Below, piece by piece: positions 6,820 through 12,096 of a stretch of 12,214 nucleotides of DNA (the first letter of the stretch is position 1; every line of letters starts with the position of its first letter). Position numbers and translations under genes: made by a program. The notes under the pieces are model-generated. The model saw only the letters and a program-made list of their open reading frames with translations. It ran no database searches and was not told the DNA's origin. Origin of the DNA: RGIG2560 sp964418385 (GTDB lineage: Bacteria > Patescibacteriota > Microgenomatia > UBA1400 > PJMF01); NCBI GenBank assembly GCA_964418385.1, contig CAYQLH010000027.1, forward strand, positions 1 through 12,214. Reading direction: 5' to 3'.

Positions 6820-7467
6820 ATGCAGTGTACGGTGCCTAAAGAGTTGGAGAATTATAATTATTACAACATTACGATTTCTGGTTTGCCCGGGTGTGGTTCG
6901 ACGACGATGCTCAATGGTTTGCGCGAAGCGCTCAAAATGGCTGGCTGGCGTGGTTTTTCTGGGGGCGAGTTTATGCGGCACTACGCGATGGAAAAAGGAC
7001 TGTGGGATCCAAAAAACCCGGCGCATCACAATGCCACGATTTATTCGGTGGAGTTTGAAAATGAAGTTGATTATGGGATGCGAGAGAAACTCAGTAATGA
7101 AACCCAATGGATTATTGAATCGTGGTTGTCTGGTTTTTTGGCGCAAGGAGTGCCGAAAACATTGAAAATTTTAATGACGTGCAGTAGCGATGATGTCCGT
7201 ATCGACCGGGTAGTCAATCGTGATGGGATCACTATCGAGCAAGCGAAACAAAACACCATGGAACGTTATCAAAACAATTTAGCCAAATGGATTAAAATGT
7301 ATGGTGACCGTTGGCAAGAGTGGGTGGTGAACGTGGGGAAAGCGCAGCCTAGCGATCCGATTGATTTTTGGCGACCAGATTTGTATGATTTAGTGTTGGA
7401 CACTTACAGTTTGACACAAGAACAGACTTTGGAGAAAGTTTTGTCGGTATTGCGAGGTGAAGTATGA
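6820..7467 (+). CDS. Cytidylate-kinase-like P-loop kinase
   Basis: A 215-residue nucleoside-monophosphate-kinase-like protein resembling archaeal-type cytidylate kinases (CMP/dCMP phosphorylation with ATP). The P-loop is GLPGCGST (21-28), with Ser where Walker A normally has Lys; from memory, archaeal CMP kinases also have a Gly-Thr/Ser-Thr P-loop. FSGGEFMR (46-53) matches the family's SSGDIFR-type substrate loop. IIESWLSGF (98-106) corresponds to the VIEGRLAGW-type segment. The lid-like region has Arg127, Arg130 and Arg134, and YDLVLDT (189-195) ends the core. The ATG at 6820 (AAAGG 4 nt upstream) is preferred to the farther ATG at 6730, which precedes the promoter. The stop TGA overlaps the tpiA start as ATGA. 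The fold is secure; the exact substrate is inferred. Confidence 0.72.
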   Translation: MQCTVPKELENYNYYNITISGLPGCGSTTMLNGLREALKMAGWRGFSGGEFMRHYAMEKGLWDPKNPAHHNATIYSVEFENEVDYGMREKLSNETQWIIESWLSGFLAQGVPKTLKILMTCSSDDVRIDRVVNRDGITIEQAKQNTMERYQNNLAKWIKMYGDRWQEWVVNVGKAQPSDPIDFWRPDLYDLVLDTYSLTQEQTLEKVLSVLRGEV

Positions 7468-8159
7468 AATACATTGCCGGCAATTGGAAAGCGAATCAAA
7501 CTTGGGTCGACGTGGAAGCGTTTGGGCGTGAGCTGATATCTGCCCTCAACACTTCTCCCCTACCCCAAGAAGTGGAGTTGATTGTTTGTCCGACGGCGGT
7601 TTTTTACAGTGAGATGCAACATCTGGTGCCGCGTTGGCCGGTGAAGCTTGGTTTGCAGGATATTAGTTTGCAAGACGGCGGGGCACACACAGGTGAGGTG
7701 ACGGTGAAAAACTTAGCCGGGATCGAGCCTGCTTACGTGATTGTGGGTCACAGTGAGCGCCGGCGCGATCAAGGTGAAACCAATGCCCAGGTGGCAGCTA
7801 AAGTTGGGCGCGTTTTGAGTTTGGGAGCGTGTCCGATTGTGTGTTTTGATTTGGAAGAATTAGCTGATTTGACGGTAAAATTACAGCCATACAGCGGTCA
7901 AAATATTGTCTTGGCGTATGAGCCCGTCAGTGCGATTTCCACTAGTGGTGCGGCGGGAAATTTGGAACCAGTATTGTTGCAGGAGCGGCTGGTGCAGATC
8001 CGAGCGACGCTTCCAGGCGAGTGGCCGGTGCTTTATGGCGGCAGTGTGAAGGCTGATAATGCTGCGGCTTATGGCGCGCTTTGTGACGGTTTGTTGGTAG
8101 GCGGAGCGTCACTTAAGGCAGAAAGTCTGGTAGCGATTGCGCGCGCTTTTTCAGGGTAG
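7464..8159 (+). CDS. tpiA: Triosephosphate isomerase, compact form
   Basis: Interconverts dihydroxyacetone phosphate and glyceraldehyde 3-phosphate in glycolysis, in the cytoplasm. Active-site residues are present: Lys9 in GNWKAN, His96 in VGHSERR, and Glu153 in AYEPVSA. YGGSV (191-195) and LLVGGASL (210-217) form the phosphate-binding end. At 231 residues it is about 20 shorter than typical bacterial enzymes. The His-to-Glu spacing is 57 rather than about 70, so the shortening lies in the strand/helix 5 region, where the usual CVGE motif reads CFDL. The mobile loop 6, normally PVWAIGTG, is PVSAISTS. Translation is probably coupled to the upstream kinase through the ATGA overlap. Confidence 0.95.
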   Translation: MKYIAGNWKANQTWVDVEAFGRELISALNTSPLPQEVELIVCPTAVFYSEMQHLVPRWPVKLGLQDISLQDGGAHTGEVTVKNLAGIEPAYVIVGHSERRRDQGETNAQVAAKVGRVLSLGACPIVCFDLEELADLTVKLQPYSGQNIVLAYEPVSAISTSGAAGNLEPVLLQERLVQIRATLPGEWPVLYGGSVKADNAAAYGALCDGLLVGGASLKAESLVAIARAFSG

Positions 8160-8180
8160 CATTGATATATCAATGTTTTT
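8160..8180 (+). terminator. Weak AT-rich terminator after tpiA
   Basis: CATTGATATATCAATG (8160-8175) is a perfect palindrome followed by TTTTT. The stem is AT-rich, so termination may be weak. It fills the whole spacer between the convergent tpiA and pgi genes, and the T-tract serves only the plus strand. Confidence 0.55.
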
Positions 8181-9468
8181 AACTTTTTAGAAGGCGAGTA
8201 AGCTCGTCCTTGTAGGCTTGCACTCCTGGTTGATCGAAGGGGTTAACGTTGAGCAACAAGGCGCTGAGAGCGCAGGCAAATTCAAAAAAGTACATGGTGT
8301 AGCCAAGATGCCACTCGTCAGCTTGACCAAGACGGAAGATGAGATTGGGGACGTTGTCTTGGCTATGGGCAGTGACGGTAGCGCGCATGGCTTGCTCTTG
8401 CACGAAATGAATGCTGCGGTCGCGCAGATGCGGCATAGCGGTTTGGGCTTGGTCGTCAAGGGCGATATTTTGATCGGCGTCTATTACTTCTACCCAGAGT
8501 GTGGTTTCAAAAAGGAACTTTTGGCCTTGCTGGAGATACTGACCCAAGGAATGAAGATCTTGAGTGTAGTTGAGGCAGGTGGGGAAAATACAATGGTTAG
8601 TTTTGCCCTCTGATTCGCCAAAAAGTTGTTGCCACCACCGTCCTAAGAGCTCGAGTCTGGGCTCGTAGGTAGCGAGGCATTCGACGTTTTTGCCTTGCTG
8701 GAGCAGTAAAAAACGAGTCGCGGCGTATTGCCAAGCAGGATTGGCAAAACTGTTTTCTTGCAGGTCATTGGTGGCAGCGCGACTACCGGCAAAAACTTCT
8801 TCAAGGTTGAGCCCAGCAACCGCCCAGGGCAGTAAGCCAACTGGTGTGAGCGCGCTGTAGCGACCACCCACATCATCTGGAATGACAAAACGGGTCCAGT
8901 GATTGGCAAGGGCTTGGTCATGCAAAAGACCACGGTTACTGTCGGTGGTGGCGTAAATACGACGATTGGCTTCGTTGTCGCCATACTGCTGGCGTAAGAG
9001 TTTTTGAAAAAAGCCAAAAGCTAAGGCTGGCTCAAGAGTGGTGCCGCTTTTGTAGATGACATTGAGCGCCCAGTCGTGACCTTGGAGCATGGTAGCAATA
9101 TCTTGCCAGGTGGTGAGACTGAGATCGTGACCAGCGAAAATAATTTTGGGAGTTTCGCTTGTTAAATCGTTGTAATGGTTGCCGCGCACCATTTCAAGTC
9201 CGGCTTGACCACCGAGATGCGAGCCGCCGATGCCGACAGCAATCAAGATTTCTGCTTGCTGGCGGATGCGCGCCGCGGCGGCGTTAACAGCGTCGAGCAA
9301 AGTTTGCTCAGTTTGCGGGAGATCAAGCCAGCCCAAAAAATCATTTCCGGGACAGCGTTTTGCCAATAAATCTTGGTGTATTGCTGATAATTTGGGTGCC
9401 AGCTGTGCGCGGGCGTGATCATCAAGCCACGCATGGGCGGCTTGGGAATCAAAAATAAATTTGTGCAT
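8179..9468 (-). CDS. pgi: Glucose-6-phosphate isomerase
   Basis: Interconverts glucose 6-phosphate and fructose 6-phosphate in the cytoplasm, the entry step of glycolysis. The 429 residues match the shorter bacterial/archaeal-like class rather than the 550-residue E. coli type. The sugar-phosphate-binding SIS folds show VGIGGSHLGG (78-87) and the phosphate-binding KSGTT (140-144). Family signature 1 is DDVGGRYSALTPVG (198-211) and signature 2 is NPFDQPGVQAYK (409-420). GESEGK (284-289) carries the catalytic Glu, DLHSLGQ (304-310) the catalytic His, and Lys420 the final active-site residue. AGGA lies 7 nt before the ATG. Its leader region holds a 26-bp palindrome and a partial copy. It converges on tpiA. 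Confidence 0.97.
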   Translation of the reverse strand: MHKFIFDSQAAHAWLDDHARAQLAPKLSAIHQDLLAKRCPGNDFLGWLDLPQTEQTLLDAVNAAAARIRQQAEILIAVGIGGSHLGGQAGLEMVRGNHYNDLTSETPKIIFAGHDLSLTTWQDIATMLQGHDWALNVIYKSGTTLEPALAFGFFQKLLRQQYGDNEANRRIYATTDSNRGLLHDQALANHWTRFVIPDDVGGRYSALTPVGLLPWAVAGLNLEEVFAGSRAATNDLQENSFANPAWQYAATRFLLLQQGKNVECLATYEPRLELLGRWWQQLFGESEGKTNHCIFPTCLNYTQDLHSLGQYLQQGQKFLFETTLWVEVIDADQNIALDDQAQTAMPHLRDRSIHFVQEQAMRATVTAHSQDNVPNLIFRLGQADEWHLGYTMYFFEFACALSALLLNVNPFDQPGVQAYKDELTRLLKS

Positions 9469-9516
9469 GTTGGCATCCTAGCACATCTGAGCTTTTTTGG
9501 CAAGAGGAAACGGAGA

Positions 9517-9542
9517 AAAGTGTGGATTATAATCCACACTTT
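9517..9542. repeat. 26-bp perfect palindrome in the pgi promoter region
   Basis: The half-site AAAGTGTGGATTA (9517-9529) is followed directly by its exact reverse complement (9530-9542). The centre is a TATAAT on both strands. On the minus strand the hexamer (9526-9531) could be a pgi -10, with a start near 9519 and a leader of about 50 nt carrying the AGGA site. It may be an operator overlapping a promoter. Confidence 0.75.
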
Positions 9543-9584
9543 GGTTGGCTTCCAGGCTAAAGGTTGAATTTGAGCGGGTAAAAG

Positions 9585-9604
9585 AGTGTGGATTATAGTA
9601 CACA
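9585..9604. repeat. Degenerate second copy of the pgi palindrome
   Basis: AGTGTGGATTATA (9585-9597) repeats 9519-9531 exactly, 66 bp away. The right half diverges, so TGTGGATTATAGTACACA (9587-9604) pairs at 7 of 9 positions. The minus strand again contains TATAAT (9592-9597), directly after the rplA terminator. Confidence 0.65.
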
Positions 9605-9629
9605 AAACCGCCCGGCACAGCCGAGCGGT
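9603..9629 (-). terminator. Rho-independent terminator of the secE-rplA operon
   Basis: On the minus strand ACCGCTCGGC-TGT-GCCGGGCGGT forms a 10-bp GC-rich stem with one T-G wobble and a 3-nt loop, followed by TTTTGTGT. It lies 20 bp past the rplA stop and should end the ribosomal operon before pgi. Confidence 0.88.
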
Positions 9630-9649
9630 GGCGTGTTTACGATTTAAGA

Positions 9650-10381
9650 TTAAATGTTGCCAGTGAGGGCGACTTTAACACCCGGGCTCATGGTAGAAGA
9701 AACCGTGCATTTGAGCGTTTTGCCGCTGGTGGCTTTAAGTAGAGCCTCCAGATTTTCGACTAAATCGTTGGTAGCGGTGGTAGTTTTACCCAAAGTGGCG
9801 TGCAAAAGCGGTGCTTTGCGTTCCGTTTTGAGAACCGTTTTGCCACCGAGGAGTTCCGCTTTGGCTTTTTCGGGATCAGAAACGATGGTGTTGTTTTTGG
9901 GATTGGGCATTAAACCCTTGGGACCCAAAATTCGTGCGAGCTTCGCCAGCTTGGGCATGTACTGCGGGGTGGTGAGCAAGACGTCAAAGTCAATTTGTCC
10001 GTCCTGAATTTTGGCGAGTAAATCGTCATCGACGATAGCGACACGCAATTGCTTGCCCGTGGTGTGGGGGAAAGAGACGGCGAGCTGATTGTTGGTTTCT
10101 TTGAGGACTAAATCAGCACTGATAGTACCGGCGAATTTAGCGTAAGAGGTTTTTTTGACCAGTTCAAACGCTTCTTGAGGCGCATAGAATTTATTGCGAT
10201 CCACAAGGGCGCGCATCTGGCGATAACGCTCGGAACGACCAGCGCGAATTTTTTTGGCCGCAGGAGCGTCAGCCTGTGCTTCTTCGCTGATTTCACTGAC
10301 AAGCGTGGCGGCATTGTCTTCACTGACAATTTTGACGTGGTCTTGTGAACCGTCAACAGAGACATTTTTTTTCGAACCCAT
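9650..10381 (-). CDS. rplA: 50S ribosomal protein L1 (uL1), compact with N-terminal extension
   Basis: Part of the large-subunit L1 stalk, which binds 23S rRNA and helps release deacylated tRNA. In many bacteria L1 also represses its own operon. The hallmark LARILGPKGLMPNPK (about 147-161), with the usual surrounding sequence, identifies it, and SSTMSPGVKV marks the C-terminal part of domain I. Total length is ordinary (243 residues), but the first 45 or so form an acidic, Ala-rich extension before the normal start at about GRSERYRQ. Domain II is roughly 20 residues shorter than in E. coli, lacking the segment around GAELVG, and the C-terminal part is also shortened. AAAGGA precedes the ATG. 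It is the last gene before the terminator. Confidence 0.95.
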   Translation of the reverse strand: MGSKKNVSVDGSQDHVKIVSEDNAATLVSEISEEAQADAPAAKKIRAGRSERYRQMRALVDRNKFYAPQEAFELVKKTSYAKFAGTISADLVLKETNNQLAVSFPHTTGKQLRVAIVDDDLLAKIQDGQIDFDVLLTTPQYMPKLAKLARILGPKGLMPNPKNNTIVSDPEKAKAELLGGKTVLKTERKAPLLHATLGKTTTATNDLVENLEALLKATSGKTLKCTVSSTMSPGVKVALTGNI

Positions 10382-10400
10382 ATTTTCCTTTCTGGTTCTC

Positions 10401-10422
10401 CCGCGACCGTCTGGCGGCGCGG
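10401..10422 (-). promoter_or_regulatory. GC-rich hairpin between rplK and rplA
   Basis: On the plus strand CCGCG-a-CCG-TCTGG-CGG-CGCGG folds into an 8-bp stem with a one-base bulge and a 5-nt loop. No T-tract follows on the minus strand, so it is not a simple terminator. It lies about 20 nt upstream of the rplA start codon and could modulate rplA translation or mRNA stability. Function is inferred. Confidence 0.5.
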
Positions 10423-10446
10423 TGCGAATATCTTTTAATTTTTAAT

Positions 10447-10869
10447 TTAAGCTACTTCGACACCCATGGAACGGGCCGTGCCGATGACTGTGTGCATCGC
10501 CTGTTCCAAAGAAGTGGTGTTGAGATCGGGGAGTTTGGTTTCGGCGATTTTTTTGACCTGATCCATGGTAAGCTTACCGGCTGAGTCACGACCGGCAGCG
10601 CCAGAACCTTTTTGCAGTTTGAGAGTTTGTTTGATCAAGGCGGAAACTGGTGAGATTTTGAGTTCAAAAGTGAAACTGCGATCTTGGTAAACGGTGATTT
10701 CCGCAGGAATAACCTGACCACGTTTGTCTTGAGTAGCAGCGTTATATTGCTTGAGGAAATCCATCATGTTGATACCTGCTTGACCCAGAATAGGTCCAAC
10801 TGGCGGGGCTGGGGTGGCGCTACCAGCGGGAAGATTGAGTTTGAGTTTGTTGATGACTTTTTTTGCCAT
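10447..10869 (-). CDS. rplK: 50S ribosomal protein L11 (uL11)
   Basis: Forms the base of the L7/L12 stalk and the GTPase-associated centre with 23S rRNA. The 140 residues match the family. The N-terminal PAPPVGPILGQAGINMMDF (about 20-38) is the Pro-rich factor-interacting segment. ITVYQDRSFTFELK follows, and the C-terminal rRNA-binding domain ends in GTARSMGVEV. A longer frame from 10911 would overlap nusG; the ATG at 10869, giving MAKKVINKLKLNLPAG, is the standard start. The Shine-Dalgarno is weak (AAAGAAAG) and the gene starts 10 bp after the nusG stop. Confidence 0.96.
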   Translation of the reverse strand: MAKKVINKLKLNLPAGSATPAPPVGPILGQAGINMMDFLKQYNAATQDKRGQVIPAEITVYQDRSFTFELKISPVSALIKQTLKLQKGSGAAGRDSAGKLTMDQVKKIAETKLPDLNTTSLEQAMHTVIGTARSMGVEVA

Positions 10870-10879
10870 AAATCTTTCT

Positions 10880-11539
10880 TTAACCGATCTTTTGTACTTG
10901 CAAGAAGTCAAGTTCTACTGGGGTTTCACGCCCGAAAATGTTGATCAAGACTTCAAGTTTGCCGCGAGCCTCGTCAATCTTACTGATCGTCCCCAAGAAA
11001 TCATTGAAAGGACCATCGATAATCTTAATCGGTTCGCCTTCGGAATAATCCACTTTAAATTTCGTTTCTGTTTGGGCCACGTATTTGATGATGTCGTCGA
11101 CTTCCCGGCGAGTTAACGGACGCGGCTTGGTATCGTTGGTGCCGACAAAACCAGAGACGCCTTGGGTGGTACGGACTGCAATCCAAGTAGCATCGTCAAG
11201 CTCCATATTCACAAGCATGTAGCCGGGGTAAATTTTTTCGTGAACGGTTTTGCGTTGACCGCGGCGGATCTGGATTTTTTCTTGCGTGGGGACAAGTGTT
11301 TGTAAAATTTTGCCTTCAAGATTGAGGGTTTGAGTGCGTTGACGCAAAGCTTCGGAAACCTTGTTTTCGTGACCCGAGTAAACGTGAACGACATACCAGC
11401 GAGCGTTGGGGTTTTCACCTTCAGAAATGGTGAAAAGATTGGGCGACATGACTTGCACTTCTTGCGTTTCCGGCGGTTGCACGGGTGCGTTCTCAGCATT
11501 GGGATCAAGAGTTTGGGTGGTGGGTAAATCTTGTGACAT
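10880..11539 (-). CDS. nusG: Transcription termination/antitermination factor NusG
   Basis: Binds RNA polymerase, suppresses pausing, and links it to ribosomes or Rho. The product is 219 residues. A poorly conserved acidic, Pro/Gln-rich N-terminal extension (about 1-45) precedes the NGN domain, which begins at ARWYVVHVYSGHENKV and includes EKIYPGYMLV (101-110). A KOW domain occupies about 165-219 with GPFNDFLGTI and IFGRETPVELDF. The extension is longer than in E. coli NusG (181 residues). The ATG at 11539 has AAAGGA 4 nt upstream; the ATG at 11608 would run into secE and is rejected. secE ends 16 bp upstream. Confidence 0.96.
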   Translation of the reverse strand: MSQDLPTTQTLDPNAENAPVQPPETQEVQVMSPNLFTISEGENPNARWYVVHVYSGHENKVSEALRQRTQTLNLEGKILQTLVPTQEKIQIRRGQRKTVHEKIYPGYMLVNMELDDATWIAVRTTQGVSGFVGTNDTKPRPLTRREVDDIIKYVAQTETKFKVDYSEGEPIKIIDGPFNDFLGTISKIDEARGKLEVLINIFGRETPVELDFLQVQKIG

Positions 11540-11555
11540 AAAATCCTTTAATATT

Positions 11556-11738
11556 TTAGGCGACGAGCCAGCGGACAGCGTAGCGGAACGCGAAGTCAAG
11601 CAGGCCAACCATGAGCGCCAATAAAAACGAAAGAGTCACGACAAGAGTGGTCATTTGAACCACTTCATTTTTGGTCGGGAAAGTGACTTTTTTGAGTTCA
11701 CTCGCGACACCTACAAAATAGTCGTGTATCTTTTTCAT
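11556..11738 (-). CDS. secE: Preprotein translocase subunit SecE
   Basis: The small essential subunit of the SecYEG channel in the inner membrane; it clamps SecY. The 60 residues are typical of single-span SecE. A basic amphipathic N-terminal helix with the conserved ELKKVTFPTKNEV (14-26) is followed by one hydrophobic span (about 29-52). It heads the conserved secE-nusG-rplK-rplA operon. The predicted transcription start is only 8 nt before the ATG, and that leader has no Shine-Dalgarno. Confidence 0.96.
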   Translation of the reverse strand: MKKIHDYFVGVASELKKVTFPTKNEVVQMTTLVVTLSFLLALMVGLLDFAFRYAVRWLVA

Positions 11739-11752
11739 AACTAAGTACCCGT

Positions 11753-11763
11753 ATTATACCACA
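11753..11763 (-). promoter_or_regulatory. Promoter of the secE-nusG-rplK-rplA operon
   Basis: The minus strand reads TGTGGTATAAT, identical to the lon and ferredoxin elements, preceded by a T-run as at the ferredoxin/kinase promoters. Seven nt past the hexamer is about 11746, giving an 8-nt leader (ACTTAGTT). No clear -35 is seen. Confidence 0.7.
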
Positions 11764-11796
11764 AAAATTTTGTTTTTGCGGTGCGATTTAGGCAGA

Positions 11797-11935
11797 AAAG
11801 ACCCGAAAATTTGTAATATTATAGGTCTTTAACCCGTTTTTGGCTAATTTTTCCAGACAAGAAATTATGAAAATATCCTATAATATAATATTACGTGTAA
11901 ATTTAGTCTGGAGAACTAAAAATATTATAGGATAT
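11797..11935 (-). promoter_or_regulatory. AT-rich structured spacer with competing stems
   Basis: No gene is seen between the 44-residue ORF and the secE promoter. Instead, ATATCCTATAATAT (11873-11886) is complementary to ATATTATAGGATAT (11922-11935), a perfect 14-bp pairing enclosing a nested TTTAGT-7 nt-ACTAAA hairpin (11902-11920). A second copy of AATATTATAGG at 11815-11825 can pair with the same 11877-11886 segment over 10 bp. AAAGACC (11797-11803) can pair with GGTCTTT (11824-11830), and TCCAGAC (11852-11858) with GTCTGGA (11906-11912). The large stem is followed on the minus strand by TTTC and might act as a weak terminator for the upstream gene. Confidence 0.5.
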
Positions 11936-11952
11936 ATAGAAAAAGAGCGGTT

Positions 11953-12087
11953 TTACGGGCAAATATGCAAGGATTGACAAATGGCGTCGCCCACGGGACC
12001 ATCGCCGAAAGCTTGATAAACGTAATAGCCTAAACCGCAAACCAAAGCGATGATGATAATGAGGGTCACACTGCCTGAAGATCTCAT
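11953..12087 (-). CDS. Small single-span membrane protein, 44 residues
   Basis: Not recognised. The frame runs from ATG at 12087 to TAA at 11953. After MRSSGS comes one strongly hydrophobic span (about 7-25, VTLIIIIALVCGLGYYVY). The short tail reads QAFGDGPVGDAICQSLHICP, with two cysteines (38 and 43) in the last seven residues. It starts 9 bp after the stop of the preceding minus-strand frame, with AGAAAGAG just upstream, so it probably shares an operon with that gene. Its length and position suggest a small membrane-anchored protein; no function can be given. Reality as a gene rests on the start signal, hydrophobic pattern and spacing. Confidence 0.55.
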   Translation of the reverse strand: MRSSGSVTLIIIIALVCGLGYYVYQAFGDGPVGDAICQSLHICP

Positions 12088-12096
12088 AAACTCTTT

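Noticed and set aside
9521..9538. DnaA boxes in the pgi palindrome
   Set aside because: TAATCCACA differs from TTATCCACA at one position and occurs as an inverted pair, but there is no dnaA/dnaN gene or box cluster nearby; symmetry around TATAAT explains it better.
9517..9604. NrdR-type tandem boxes
   Set aside because: NrdR boxes have ACA outer ends with TGT at the other side; here the order is TGTG...CACA, and no ribonucleotide reductase gene is present.
10401..10422. rplK-rplA hairpin as a terminator
   Set aside because: No T-tract follows it on the minus strand and rplA has no separate promoter that I can see.
11540..11608. Longer NusG start at 11608
   Set aside because: It would overlap the secE coding region; the ATG at 11539 has a good AAAGGA site. 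The 10911 start of rplK was rejected on the same grounds (overlap with nusG).
11759..11952. tRNA-Trp or rpmG upstream of secE, as in many bacteria
   Set aside because: I looked for a cloverleaf, a CCA end and an L33-like frame; only AT-rich inverted repeats are present.
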